Shown one piece after another: positions 1 through 7,635 of a DNA stretch of 9,701 nucleotides. Position numbers and translations under genes: made by a program. Location: the NCBI GenBank assembly GCA_021812735.1, contig JAKAMV010000308.1:1-9701 (forward strand), given 5' to 3'. Within the stretch, counting starts at the first letter, position 1. Each line of letters begins with the position of its first letter. Under the pieces are notes generated by a model. The model did not search any database. It was not told where the DNA came from and was given only the letters and a program-made list of their open reading frames with translations. The DNA is from Chloroflexota bacterium. Its GTDB lineage: Bacteria; Chloroflexota; Limnocylindria; Limnocylindrales; CSP1-4.

Positions 1-1
1 C

Positions 2-73
2 CCGGCGCCCACGCCCGCCCCGACCCCGGCGCCCACGCCCGCGCCGACCCCGGCGCCCACGCCCGCGCCGCCC
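2..73 (+). repeat. Tandem 24-base repeat encoding Pro-Ala-Pro-Thr stalk
   Basis: Three consecutive 24-base units each encode PAPTPAPT. The third diverges in its last codon, where Thr becomes Pro. The units differ only at one or two bases, so the array looks recently expanded or prone to slippage. It probably continues to the left of the window. It lies inside the coding frame of the surface protein and keeps that frame. Confidence 0.85.
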
Positions 74-634
74 ACGCCGGCGTCATTCACGACGGCGCCA
101 AACCAGGCGCTTGCCGTATCCGGAACCGACTTGCTGGGCTGGCCGCTGATGGCGGGCGAGACTGTCGTCATGGCCCGGGGGCCCGTCCACGGTCAGGTCA
201 GGCTTTCACCCGACGGCTCCTTCGTGTACGTGCCAGCCGATGGCTTCATTGGGCTGGACGAGTTCTCGATTGAGATTGCCCGGGGGGGTGAGAGGAGCGC
301 TCCATCACAGGTGGCCATCCAGGTCGTGGCGCCGCCAGCGACGGCGGCGTCGATCACCACCCCGGCTTCTGGGCGCCAACCTACACAGCAGGGCTTGGCA
401 GATACGTTCGTCGTCGGGGGCGCCGCGACGGGAGGGGCGCCTGGGTCCCAAGTCTTGTTTGGCGATCTTGGTTCGCTCGACTTCACATTCGAGTGGCTGA
501 TCCCCGGCTTCGTCGTCACCGTGCCCGGGCTGCTCGTGATGCTCGTGGTGCTCGCTCAAGCCCTGGCAGGCTCTGCGTGGCTGCCGATCGCTCGACGCGA
601 GATCGGGGACTTCGGCATTCGGCGACGCCGATGA
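2..634 (+). CDS. C-terminal part of a cell-surface protein with Pro/Thr stalk, cadherin-like domain and membrane anchor (5' end outside window)
   Basis: The frame is open from the left edge, so the start lies outside the window; 210 residues are visible. Residues 1-30 are a Pro-Ala-Pro-Thr repeat, typical of an extended wall-spanning or linker stalk. Residues about 34-110 hold one beta domain with a tandem-95/cadherin-like signature (DGSFVYVPADGFIGLDEFSI, about 71-90), matching the family pattern of G-x-F-x-Y-x-P, then G-x-D-x-F. A Ser/Thr/Ala/Gly-rich linker follows. One hydrophobic helix (about 167-190) comes next, and the protein ends in a basic tail (GIRRRR), which suggests an outside N-terminus with a C-terminal membrane anchor. 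There is no LPxTG motif. The role is probably surface display or adhesion; no enzymatic motif is visible. The 347-base gap that follows argues against an operon with the next gene. Confidence is high that it is coding and moderate for the domain call. Confidence 0.8.
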   Translation, partial: PAPTPAPTPAPTPAPTPAPTPAPPTPASFTTAPNQALAVSGTDLLGWPLMAGETVVMARGPVHGQVRLSPDGSFVYVPADGFIGLDEFSIEIARGGERSAPSQVAIQVVAPPATAASITTPASGRQPTQQGLADTFVVGGAATGGAPGSQVLFGDLGSLDFTFEWLIPGFVVTVPGLLVMLVVLAQALAGSAWLPIARREIGDFGIRRRR

Positions 635-783
635 AGTGGACGGCGCCTTAGCGGATCCGAATGCTCCTCCGCCGTCGTGGCCGGTTCAGTGAGACGCTGA
701 GGTGGTGCGTCGATGGTTGCGGCTAGCCCTGCCATCTGCGCCCGACAGTTGACGGCGATCGAGCGCGTCCCAGAACTCGGAGG

Positions 784-797
784 GGCCGAGCTCGGCC
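784..797. repeat. Perfect 14-base palindrome, possible operator
   Basis: The sequence GGCCGAGCTCGGCC is a perfect inverted repeat with no spacer. It lies about 185 bases upstream of the regulator start in the gap between genes. Dyads of this kind can bind dimeric repressors. In DNA this rich in G and C, however, a short palindrome can also arise by chance, and no second copy was seen in the window. Confidence 0.25.
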
Positions 798-971
798 ATG
801 TGGCATCGGCAAACCCAACCCGGGCGCCGGCGCCAGCGTCGCAGCCTTGAAGAGCGGAGGCGCAAGGGGGCGCGCTCGAGATCGCATCATCTAGTTGCGG
901 TCCCGGAGAGCGGTGGCCGGCGGGCCATCCGCATGTTGCCTCGGCCCCCCGACTGGGCGTAGTGTGTCGAC

Positions 972-979
972 GAGGGGGG
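972..979 (+). promoter_or_regulatory. Ribosome binding site that fixes the regulator start
   Basis: A GAGGGGGG tract sits immediately before the ATG at 982, with its GAGG core 6 bases from the start codon. The longer readings of the frame, beginning at TTG 895 or GTG 964, have no comparable purine tract and add a low-complexity leader not expected ahead of a SARP winged helix. ATG 982 is therefore preferred. Confidence 0.65.
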
Positions 980-981
980 CG

Positions 982-3900
982 ATGAGCGTGCATTCGGCGG
1001 TGCCGGCGGACACGCGTCCTGAAGGGCCTCCCCAGGGCCCCGCTGATTTCCGCCTGCTCGGACCCGTGGAGGTCATCGTCGACGGGCGGTCGATCGCGCT
1101 CGGCGGCGCGAAGCAGCGGGCCCTGCTGGCGCTCCTCGTGCTGCACGCGAACGAGGTCATCTCGCGGGCACGCCTGATCGACGAGCTGTGGGGCGAGCGC
1201 GCCCCGGCGAGTGTCGAGCACTCGATCGTCGTGTACGTGTCCCGCCTGCGCAAGGCGCTCCAGGCCACGGGGGCAGCGGAGTCGCCGCTGCTGGACACGG
1301 AGGCGGGCGGCTACGTCCTCCGCGCAGAGCCCGAGCAGATCGACGTGCAGCGGTTCGAGCGGGCGCTCGAGCGGGGCGGAAGGGCCCTTGCCGAGGGCGC
1401 GGCAGGCGAGGCCTCCGACATCCTGCGGAGCGCGTCGGCGGAGTGGCGCGGCGAGCCGCTGAGCGACCTCGTCTCGGCCCCGTTCGTCGAGGGAGCCTCA
1501 TGGCGTCTCGCCGAGCTGCGGCTCGCGGCGCTGGAGTCGAGGATCGACGCCGACCTGGCCCTCGGCAGGCACGCCGAGCTGGTGGGTGAGCTCGAGTCGC
1601 TGGTCCGCGCGAACCCGCTGAACGAGCGCCTGTGCGCGCAGCTGATGGTCGCCCTGTACCGCTCGGGCCGACAGGCGAGGGCGCTGGAGGTCTACCGGAC
1701 CACGAGGCGCTACCTCGTCGACGAGCTGGGGATCGACCCCTCGGAGGATCTGCAGCGGCTGGAGCAGGCGATCCTCCGCCACGACCCCGAGCTGGGGTTC
1801 CCGGCAGCCGGGATCGGGGGCCGCTCACCATCGCTTCTGGCCGGCGCGACGCCAGACGCCCTCCCGCGCCAGCGGCGCAAGACGGTCTCGGTGCTCGCTG
1901 CCAGCATCACACCCGTGGGGCAGGCGGAGCCGGCAGACCCGGAGGCACTCCGGCTCGCCACCACCCGGTACGTCGGGACGGTGGGGGCCGCGATCGAGCG
2001 GCACGGCGGACATGTCGAGCGGTTCGCCGGCGACGCGATGCTCGGGGTCTTCGGTGTTCCGATGGTCCACGAGGACGACGCACTGCGGGCGGTGAGGGCG
2101 GCCGCCGAGATGCGCGACGCGGTGGGTCCGCTGTCCGAGGCGCTGGCGCGCGAGGGCGGCGTGAGGCTCGATTTGCAGGTGGGCGTGGACACGGGGCTGG
2201 TCCTGGCTGGCCCGGAGGGGTCGCCCGTGACCGGCCAGGCCGTCGGGATCGCGGCCGCCCTTGCGCGAGTCGCCGGGGAGGGCGAGATCCTGCTCGGGCC
2301 CGGGACGGCGCGACTGCTGGCCTCGGAGATCGAGACTCGGCCGCACACGCCGGTGGCAGTCCACGGGCAGGTCGACGGTGTGGCGGCGTTCCGCCTCGTG
2401 GGGCTCGCGGCGAACGCGCCGGAGGGCGCCCGTCCGCCGTTCGATTCGATCTTCGTGGGCCGGGCCGCCGAGCTTGAGGCACTCCGCGCGGCGTTCGACC
2501 AGGCTGTCTCCGAGCGGAGCTGTCGCCTGGTGACCGTCGTGGGAGAGCCGGGGATCGGCAAGACGCGACTGCTGGCGGAGTTCACCTCGGGGCTTGCGGG
2601 CGAGGCGCGCGTCCTCGGCGGCCTGTGCCTGCCGTATGGCGACGGGATCACCTACTGGCCGCTGGCCGGGATCCTGCGCGACCTGGGCGGGATCGACGCG
2701 CTTGCCGAGCGGGTTCCCCCCGATGATGGGGGAGCGCAGGTGCCGCAGATCATCGTCGGCGCCGTGGGCGCTGCCGGGCAGATCGGGTCGGTCGAGGAGG
2801 TGCACTGGGCGATCCGCCAGCTGTTCGAGGCGCTCGGTCGCGAGCAGCCCCTGGTGGTGGTGCTCGACGACCTGCACTGGGCGGAGCCGACCTTCCTGCA
2901 GCTCGTTGAGTATCTCGCCAGCTGCTCGTCTGGTGCCCCGATCCTGATCCTCGCCGCGGCGCGGGACGAGCTGCTCGAGACGCGCCCGGCCTGGGCGCTG
3001 CCCCGGCCGAACGCGCTGATCCTGCCGCTGCGCGCGCTCTCCGAGCGGGAGGCGCGAGCCCTCGTCGACCAGTCGCCCGCACGCTCGGGCCTGAGCGAGC
3101 CACGGAGGGCGCAGATCGCGGACGCCGCAGCCGGGAACCCGCTCTTCCTCGAGCAGCTGCTCGCGCACGAGTCCGAGCATGGCGGTCCGGTCGGCGACCT
3201 CGTCCTGCCGCCGACGATCGAGGCCCAGCTTGCCGCCCGCCTCGACCGCCTCCCGGCGGCGGAGCGGGATCTCCTCGAGCGGGCGGCGGTCGAGGGCGTG
3301 GTGTTCCACCGCGGCGCCGTCAACGCGCTGCTTCCGCCGGAGCAGCTGACGGAGGCGGGCGCGCATCTGCTCAGCGCGATCCGGCGGAACCTCGTTCGCC
3401 CACAGCCGGCCGACCTCCCCGGCGAGGACGGATTCCGGTTCGTGCACGTCCTCGTCCGCGACGCGTTCTACCAGTCGATGCCGAAGGGGCTCCGGGCGCA
3501 GCTGCACGAGCGCTTCGCGGACTGGCTGGAAGGCCGCGGAAGGACGCTCCTCGAGCTCGACGAGGTCCTCGGCTACCACCTGGAGCAAGCCTCCCGCTAC
3601 CAGCGGGAGCTGGGGCTCGCGGATGGCGGCCTCGCCGAGCGGGCCGGCGAGCGGCTCGCCGCCGCCGGGCGCCGGGCGGCCTGGCGAGGCGACGACAGTG
3701 CCGCGGCGTCCCTGCTCGGCCGTGCGCTCGAGCTCACTCGGCCACTGTGTCTTGACGTCCACACGGAGGTCGACCTCGCCTACGCCGTCGGCCCGGTCGC
3801 TCCGCAGCGCGCGGCGGCGATCGCCGAGGCCGCGGCCGTGCGGGCACGAGCGGAAGGCGACGGGGTGGGCGAGGCGCTGGCCCGCGTCGCCTCCGCCTAT

Positions 3901-4851
3901 CACCGCCAGCTGACCGCGGACGGCGACGTTGACGAGCTCGAGACGCTCGCCCGCGCTGCTCTGCCACTCCTCGAGGGCGTCGGGGACCACGCCGGCCTCG
4001 CCCGCGTCTGGGACACGCTCGGCTTCGGGGTCGCGAACACGCACGGCCGATTCGAGGCGATGGCCGAGGCGTGCGAGAAGGCGCTCCGGCACGCCAGACT
4101 CGGCGGACTCCACCCGGGAGCCGCGCTCGATGACCTGGGAATGGCGCTCGTCGGCGGGCCGCGGCCCGCCGACGAGGTGCTGCGCGCGCTGGACGCGCTG
4201 CTGAGGGACAGCTCCCGGCCGTGGCTGCAGATGTATCGCGCCCATGTGCTCGCGATGCTCGATCGGCCCGACGAGGCGCGGCCGACCCCGCGCCAGCTGT
4301 GCGAGCTGATCCGCGATTACGGGACCGGGCCCGCCGAAGGGATGGCGGCGGCCATCGCCGCACTCGAGGGAGACCACGAGACCGCGGCTCGCTACCTGCG
4401 CCTCACGTGCGACACACTCGAGGCGCACGGAGAGCGCGGCTACCTGTCGACCTTCGCGCCGCTGCTCGGCCGCGAGCTGTGCGCGCTGGGCCGCTACGAC
4501 GAGGCCGAGCCGCTGGCCCGGCTCGGCCGCGCGCTGGGGGCCGAGCGCGACGTCGGCACCCAGATGGTCTGGCGGCAGGTGCAGGCGCTGGTCGATGCCC
4601 ACCGCGGCGAGTTCGGCGTGGCGGAGGCGCTCGCCCGCGAGGCCGTCGCCCTCAGCGAGCAGACGGATTCGCTCATCGATCAAGCCGACGCCCTATGCGA
4701 CCTTGCCGAGGTGCTGCGCGCCGGGGGCAAGGACGCCGAGGCGGCCGGCTCGCTCGCCCAGGCGCTCGACCGCTACGAGCGCAAGATGGACTTGCCGATG
4801 GCGCGGCGGGTCCGCGCCCTCCTCGCGGAGGACCGCTCGTCGGCCGGGTGA
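982..4851 (+). CDS. Large SARP-type regulator: winged helix + BTAD + degenerate class III cyclase + P-loop ATPase + TPR-like C-terminus
   Basis: This is a cytoplasmic 1289-residue putative transcriptional regulator. Residues about 22-114 form an OmpR/PhoB-type winged helix (FRLLGPVEV at the start, then the SRLRKAL region). Residues about 118-271 are the bacterial transcriptional activation domain (YRTTRRYLVDELGIDPSEDL). Residues about 298-455 resemble a class III nucleotide cyclase, but key positions are lost. The first metal Asp is Ser308, and the G-D-x-V-N-x-A-A-R motif reads G-Q-A-V-G-I-A-A-A (418-426). Only Asp351 of the GDA motif remains, so catalysis is unlikely. An NTPase domain follows from 491 (FVGR), with Walker A GEPGIGKT (521-528) and Walker B LVVVLDD (624-630). 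The rest, especially about 900-1289, is Ala/Leu-rich and helical, consistent with TPR-like repeats. There is no C-terminal LuxR helix-turn-helix. AfsR-like SARP-ATPase-TPR proteins activate genes by binding direct heptamer repeats. The target here is not shown, but such repeats occur at 6948 and 7710. Confidence 0.9.
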   Translation: MSVHSAVPADTRPEGPPQGPADFRLLGPVEVIVDGRSIALGGAKQRALLALLVLHANEVISRARLIDELWGERAPASVEHSIVVYVSRLRKALQATGAAESPLLDTEAGGYVLRAEPEQIDVQRFERALERGGRALAEGAAGEASDILRSASAEWRGEPLSDLVSAPFVEGASWRLAELRLAALESRIDADLALGRHAELVGELESLVRANPLNERLCAQLMVALYRSGRQARALEVYRTTRRYLVDELGIDPSEDLQRLEQAILRHDPELGFPAAGIGGRSPSLLAGATPDALPRQRRKTVSVLAASITPVGQAEPADPEALRLATTRYVGTVGAAIERHGGHVERFAGDAMLGVFGVPMVHEDDALRAVRAAAEMRDAVGPLSEALAREGGVRLDLQVGVDTGLVLAGPEGSPVTGQAVGIAAALARVAGEGEILLGPGTARLLASEIETRPHTPVAVHGQVDGVAAFRLVGLAANAPEGARPPFDSIFVGRAAELEALRAAFDQAVSERSCRLVTVVGEPGIGKTRLLAEFTSGLAGEARVLGGLCLPYGDGITYWPLAGILRDLGGIDALAERVPPDDGGAQVPQIIVGAVGAAGQIGSVEEVHWAIRQLFEALGREQPLVVVLDDLHWAEPTFLQLVEYLASCSSGAPILILAAARDELLETRPAWALPRPNALILPLRALSEREARALVDQSPARSGLSEPRRAQIADAAAGNPLFLEQLLAHESEHGGPVGDLVLPPTIEAQLAARLDRLPAAERDLLERAAVEGVVFHRGAVNALLPPEQLTEAGAHLLSAIRRNLVRPQPADLPGEDGFRFVHVLVRDAFYQSMPKGLRAQLHERFADWLEGRGRTLLELDEVLGYHLEQASRYQRELGLADGGLAERAGERLAAAGRRAAWRGDDSAAASLLGRALELTRPLCLDVHTEVDLAYAVGPVAPQRAAAIAEAAAVRARAEGDGVGEALARVASAYHRQLTADGDVDELETLARAALPLLEGVGDHAGLARVWDTLGFGVANTHGRFEAMAEACEKALRHARLGGLHPGAALDDLGMALVGGPRPADEVLRALDALLRDSSRPWLQMYRAHVLAMLDRPDEARPTPRQLCELIRDYGTGPAEGMAAAIAALEGDHETAARYLRLTCDTLEAHGERGYLSTFAPLLGRELCALGRYDEAEPLARLGRALGAERDVGTQMVWRQVQALVDAHRGEFGVAEALAREAVALSEQTDSLIDQADALCDLAEVLRAGGKDAEAAGSLAQALDRYERKMDLPMARRVRALLAEDRSSAG

Positions 4852-4897
4852 CGCTGGCAGGCGCCAGGTCGGGCGCCGAGTCCGGCCGGCCCCGTGC

Positions 4898-4922
4898 CGC
4901 TGGCCTGTCGGTCAGGCCGGCG
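4898..4922. terminator. Hairpin between convergent genes, probable bidirectional terminator
   Basis: A 10-base-pair stem (4898-4907 with 4913-4922, one G-T wobble) closes a 5-base loop. It lies 46 bases after the regulator stop and 14 bases after the stop of the opposing solute-binding protein gene. No run of T follows on either strand, which is common for terminators in high-GC bacteria. A wider alternative pairing of GCCGGCC (4885) with GGCCGGC (4915) is also possible. The position between two converging stops is the main support. Confidence 0.6.
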
Positions 4923-4935
4923 CGGTCAGCATCGC

Positions 4936-6750
4936 CTACTGGACCAGGTACATCTCCCCGTACGGCCATGCGCCGTACGGAGCCCACCGGTAGACCGGCT
5001 TGACCTTGCTGCCGGCCAGGCTCTGGGTCCGGGCGAAGATCGTCGGGATGGCGAAGACGTTCCGCATGGCCTCCTTGTTGAGGTCTTGCCACATCGCGGC
5101 CTGCTTCGCGTGGTCGATCTCCGCGCGCGCCGCCGCGACCTTGTCGTTCCAGCGCGGATCGTTCGTCCCGGGGTTCGACTGATCGACGCGGGACAGGTTC
5201 CACCCGCCTGCCTGGGTGAAGAGTGGCGGGATGATCGTCGACGCGTTCGGCCAGTCAGGGCCCCAGGCACCCCACCCGATCTCGTGGGACGTCGCCGGAA
5301 CGGGGACGACGCTCCAGTACATGCTCTGCGGGATCGGGTTGAGGTCGACCTGGAAGCCCGCCCTCTCCAGGGAGTCCTTGACGATCGCCGCCTCATTGCC
5401 CCGCGTGGAGGTCGCCGGGAAGTCCAGGGTCAGGTGCGGGGCCGCCTCGCCGGACTCCCGGATCAGCTGCCTCGCGAACGCCGGATCGCCGCTGTCCGGG
5501 ATCGGCTGGCCGAGGAGGCCGTCCCACATCCCGGTCGGGGCGTACTGGTCGCCGAGGTTCGGCTTGATCAGGCCGTCGCCCAGGTCACCGGCGAGCGCCC
5601 CGCCCGCGTTCAGCCGGATCGCGGCGCGGTCGAGCGCGGCGGCCATGGCCTGGCGGATCTTGACGTTCGGGACCTTCGTGACGTCGATGAAGTAGTACAG
5701 CGCGAACGGGTCGAGGGCGGTGTCAACGCGGTCGGCGAACTGCGCGTACGGGGTGGTCGCGTCCTTGAAGACGATCGGCAGGTTCGCAGGCTGGATGCCG
5801 CCGTACGCGATGGCATCGGCATCGTCGCCCCGGCTTGCCATGAGCAGCTGGTCGATCGCCGTGGCATCGATGCCGAAGTCGACCTCCCACTGGTCCGGGT
5901 ACGCCTTGCGGATCGGGTCGCTCGCCGGGTTCCAGTTGGGGTTGCGGACAAGGAGCATCCTGCCGCCCCTGCCGGGCCTGTAGCTGTCGATCTGATACGG
6001 GCCGGAGGAGACCGGATGGTCGCCGTAGGCCTCGCCGGTGTCCACGCCGGGGTGGTCTCTGGGGTTCGGAACCGGGCTGAACCCCAGGGTCGTGGTGTAG
6101 TTGAAGTCCGCGACCGGCCGGTTCAGGTGGAACGTGATGGTGTTCGCGTCGCACGTGACCGCCCTGTCGTACAGCTCCTGCTGTTCCGGGGAGGCCTTGT
6201 ACGGGCCGGGGTACTGCGAGGAGCCGTCCGGGTTGGCCGGGATGTCGAGGTACTGGATGGTGTACGTCGGTCCCCCGTCGATGACGTCGGTGGCGAACGT
6301 CCGCGAGACGCCGTACGCGACGTCCGCGCACCGGATGGGCGAGCCGTCCTGGAACGTCAGGCCATCGCGCAGGGTGAACGTCCAGGTCTCGCCGTCGGCA
6401 CTAGCGGTGCCCGTGTCGGTCGCCATGTCGGGCACGAGGGTGTTCGCCTCAGACGCGTCCGAGGCGTACGTGTACGAGACGAGCGACCGGTAGATGGTGG
6501 CCCCGAAGAAGGCCAGGTCCTCACCGCTGTACACGCGCTGCGGATCAGCCTGATCCCACGCCTCGGCCGGAACCAGGAGGCGGATCGTTCCGCCCGATCT
6601 CGGCGCGGTTGGCGCGGACAGACGCGCTCCGGTGGGTCCGCCAGGCTCCACTGACCGCGACGCTCCGTCCGCGCCGAACCAGGCGACGAGCAGCGCGGCG
6701 GCGCCCACGACGGCCGCGGCACGGAGGTGCCGACGGCTGGGTCTCTGCAC
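4936..6750 (-). CDS. Extracellular solute-binding protein family 5 (peptide/nickel-type ABC importer receptor)
   Basis: This 604-residue exported protein is predicted to bind oligopeptides or similar solutes outside the membrane and deliver them to an ABC importer. GTG 6750 is chosen because GGAGGGA (6761-6767) lies 10 bases upstream. ATG 6789 would add 13 residues and has no good ribosome site. The N-terminus has SRRHLR (5-10) before a hydrophobic stretch (11-25), a Tat-like signal. No lipobox Cys is present, unlike many family members. Mature family features include GGTIRLL (53-59), LVPDMA with WTFTLRDGLTFQDGSPI (105-139) and CADVAYGVSR (141-150). Near the C-terminus are GWGAWGPDWPNAS and WAPYGAWPYGEMYLV, as in actinobacterial members. 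Length is normal. No permease or ATPase gene adjoins it, so it is an orphan receptor in this window. It is divergent from the small secreted genes and convergent with the regulator. Confidence 0.92.
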   Translation of the reverse strand: MQRPSRRHLRAAAVVGAAALLVAWFGADGASRSVEPGGPTGARLSAPTAPRSGGTIRLLVPAEAWDQADPQRVYSGEDLAFFGATIYRSLVSYTYASDASEANTLVPDMATDTGTASADGETWTFTLRDGLTFQDGSPIRCADVAYGVSRTFATDVIDGGPTYTIQYLDIPANPDGSSQYPGPYKASPEQQELYDRAVTCDANTITFHLNRPVADFNYTTTLGFSPVPNPRDHPGVDTGEAYGDHPVSSGPYQIDSYRPGRGGRMLLVRNPNWNPASDPIRKAYPDQWEVDFGIDATAIDQLLMASRGDDADAIAYGGIQPANLPIVFKDATTPYAQFADRVDTALDPFALYYFIDVTKVPNVKIRQAMAAALDRAAIRLNAGGALAGDLGDGLIKPNLGDQYAPTGMWDGLLGQPIPDSGDPAFARQLIRESGEAAPHLTLDFPATSTRGNEAAIVKDSLERAGFQVDLNPIPQSMYWSVVPVPATSHEIGWGAWGPDWPNASTIIPPLFTQAGGWNLSRVDQSNPGTNDPRWNDKVAAARAEIDHAKQAAMWQDLNKEAMRNVFAIPTIFARTQSLAGSKVKPVYRWAPYGAWPYGEMYLVQ

Positions 6751-6760
6751 GGTTCGTGCT

Positions 6761-6767
6761 TCCCTCC
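6761..6767 (-). promoter_or_regulatory. Ribosome binding site for the solute-binding protein gene
   Basis: On the minus strand this reads GGAGGGA, with 10 bases between it and GTG 6750. It lies inside the reading frame of the longer ATG 6789 alternative, which itself lacks a purine-rich site. This favours the internal GTG as the true start. Confidence 0.55.
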
Positions 6768-6874
6768 GTCGAGGATGCTGGGCCCCCATGGCGCGGGCAT
6801 CAAGGGCCGCAGCGACGGTAGTTGCGCCGCGCTGTTCGACTCGTGCTGGGGGCGGGCCCGCCGTGGCCGGTCGC

Positions 6875-6887
6875 GAGCCTCAGGCTC
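6875..6887. repeat. 13-base dyad in the divergent intergenic region
   Basis: GAGCCT and AGGCTC flank a single C, giving a perfect 6-base-pair dyad. It lies between the divergent solute-binding protein gene and the first small secreted gene, about 60 bases left of the direct-repeat element. It could be a regulator site for either promoter or a chance dyad; nothing else in the window repeats it. Confidence 0.2.
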
Positions 6888-6944
6888 CACGCGCAGCCGC
6901 GGGCCCCGGAGGCGCGACCCCAGGTCCCGCGCCCGCGGCCGGCG

Positions 6945-6999
6945 CTGTGACCGGGCGTTGACCGGCCTGCGATCGCGGCCCGCGAGACTCCGCGCGCGG
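6945..6999 (+). promoter_or_regulatory. Candidate SARP-type promoter element, copy A (direct TGACCGG heptamers)
   Basis: TGACCGG occurs at 6948-6954 and again at 6959-6965 with a 4-base spacer (gcgt), an 11-base period. A weaker third unit, CGATCGC, is in phase at 6970-6976. GAGACT at 6984-6989 lies 7 bases after the third unit and could serve as a poor -10 box. Heptamer direct repeats on an 11-base period about 8 bases ahead of the -10 are the known layout for SARP activators. The element lies about 70-120 bases upstream of the ATG at 7069. A second copy at 7707-7761 shares about 47 of 55 bases, including the first 22 without change. The repeat is seen directly; the binding factor is inferred. 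Confidence 0.5.
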
Positions 7000-7068
7000 A
7001 GGCATCCCCGCGGCCGGCACCAGATCGATGCGACCGCGCCCGATGCCTTCCCGATGGGAGGCAAGGAC

Positions 7069-7599
7069 ATGGCACGTTTCCGGCCCGCCGCGCGCCGCGG
7101 CACCCTCCTCGCTGGCCTGGTGCTGGCCGTCGCCGCGTTCGCCCCGGGGAGCGCGCTGGCCGACGTTGGCGGCAGCAACCTGCCGTTGAAGGGGTCGTTC
7201 ACCGGGACCAGCACGTACTATCCGGCGACCTGTGCGGCGCACATCGTCATCACGGGCCAGATGACGCACCTTGGGCTGATGACGCTCGAGCAGGACGCGT
7301 GCATCACCCACACGCCGGACAACCAGACCTACACCATCGTGTCCGGGAACTGGACGATGACCGCTGCCAACGGGGACCAGCTGTTCGGCACCGCGACGGG
7401 CACGGGCATCCGCACCGACGCCTCGCACGTCACGTACACGGTGGTCCGCACATCGACCGGCGGCACGGGCCGATTCGCGGATGCCAGCGCGACCGGGACC
7501 GGCACCATGTACGTGCACACCGTCGCGGTCGAGCCGGGCCCTCCGGTGATCGCGCACAACGAGCTTGACGGGATGTTCGACGGGCAGCTGAGCTGGTAG
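7069..7599 (+). CDS. Small exported beta-rich protein of unknown function
   Basis: This 176-residue protein starts at ATG 7069, with GGGAGG (7055-7060) 8 bases upstream. Longer in-frame readings extend into the divergent promoter region and are rejected. A signal peptide has twin Arg (9-10), a hydrophobic core (12-25) and an ALA-D cleavage site after residue 31. The mature part is Thr/Gly-rich with alternating polar and hydrophobic residues. Its recurrent motifs are GQMTHLG (63-69), NGDQLFGTATGTG (101-113) and GGTGRFADASATGTG (131-145). Proteins with this T-H-L-G, N-G-D-x-L-F and G-T-G-R-F pattern are widespread exported proteins, probably single beta-barrels; that fold is inference. Two Cys (55, 78) could form a disulfide. 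No catalytic motif was recognised. It is first of three consecutive exported proteins and lies downstream of direct-repeat copy A. Confidence 0.85.
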   Translation: MARFRPAARRGTLLAGLVLAVAAFAPGSALADVGGSNLPLKGSFTGTSTYYPATCAAHIVITGQMTHLGLMTLEQDACITHTPDNQTYTIVSGNWTMTAANGDQLFGTATGTGIRTDASHVTYTVVRTSTGGTGRFADASATGTGTMYVHTVAVEPGPPVIAHNELDGMFDGQLSW

Positions 7600-7616
7600 C
7601 CGCCCGCCCTGACGCC

Positions 7617-7635
7617 GTCGAGCCGCTGGCTCGGC
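7617..7635 (+). terminator. Weak hairpin after the first small secreted gene
   Basis: A 6-base-pair stem (7619-7624 with 7628-7633), extendable by a wobble and one further pair, closes a 3-base loop 17 bases after the stop codon at 7599. No T run follows. It may attenuate or end transcription before the second promoter element, but its short stem makes this uncertain. Confidence 0.3.

Larger units (their letters stand above)
635..981. other. Intergenic region upstream of the SARP-type regulator
   Basis: This 347-base stretch shows no convincing gene in either strand. Short open frames here lack ribosome sites or are extensions of overlapping shadows. It contains a perfect 14-base palindrome at 784-797 and a 12-base GC palindrome at 823-834. 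No clear -35/-10 pair could be read. No copy of the TGACCGG direct repeat found at 6948 and 7710 was seen here, so autoregulation through that element is not supported. Confidence 0.5.

Noticed and set aside
2..73. Repeat array as a possible CRISPR
   Set aside because: The units are contiguous with no spacers, keep a reading frame and encode a Pro-Thr stalk.
895..981. TTG start at 895 giving 29 extra residues on the regulator
   Set aside because: No purine tract precedes it, while ATG 982 has GAGGGGGG directly upstream and begins just ahead of the winged helix.
1825..4683. A 952-codon open frame on the - strand
   Set aside because: It is opposite the regulator, which has clear SARP, BTAD and Walker motifs. 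The antisense product has low-complexity Arg/Gln/Leu composition and no domain.
4894..6654. A 586-codon open frame on the + strand
   Set aside because: It is antisense to the solute-binding protein gene, whose product shows family 5 motifs along its whole length. The + strand product is Arg/Val-rich, without recognisable domains, as expected from the complement of a GC-rich gene.
6958..6986. TTGACC as the -35 box of an ordinary sigma-70 promoter
   Set aside because: At the usual 16-18 base spacing there is no TAnnnT-like -10 in either copy; the nearest conserved hexamer (GAGRCT) is 20 bases away. An activator-dependent promoter fits better, though this is not proven.
6727..7068. Upstream extension of the first secreted protein to 6727
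   Set aside because: It would bury the signal peptide behind over 100 Arg-rich residues, overlap the divergent gene's start and place the direct-repeat promoter element inside coding sequence.
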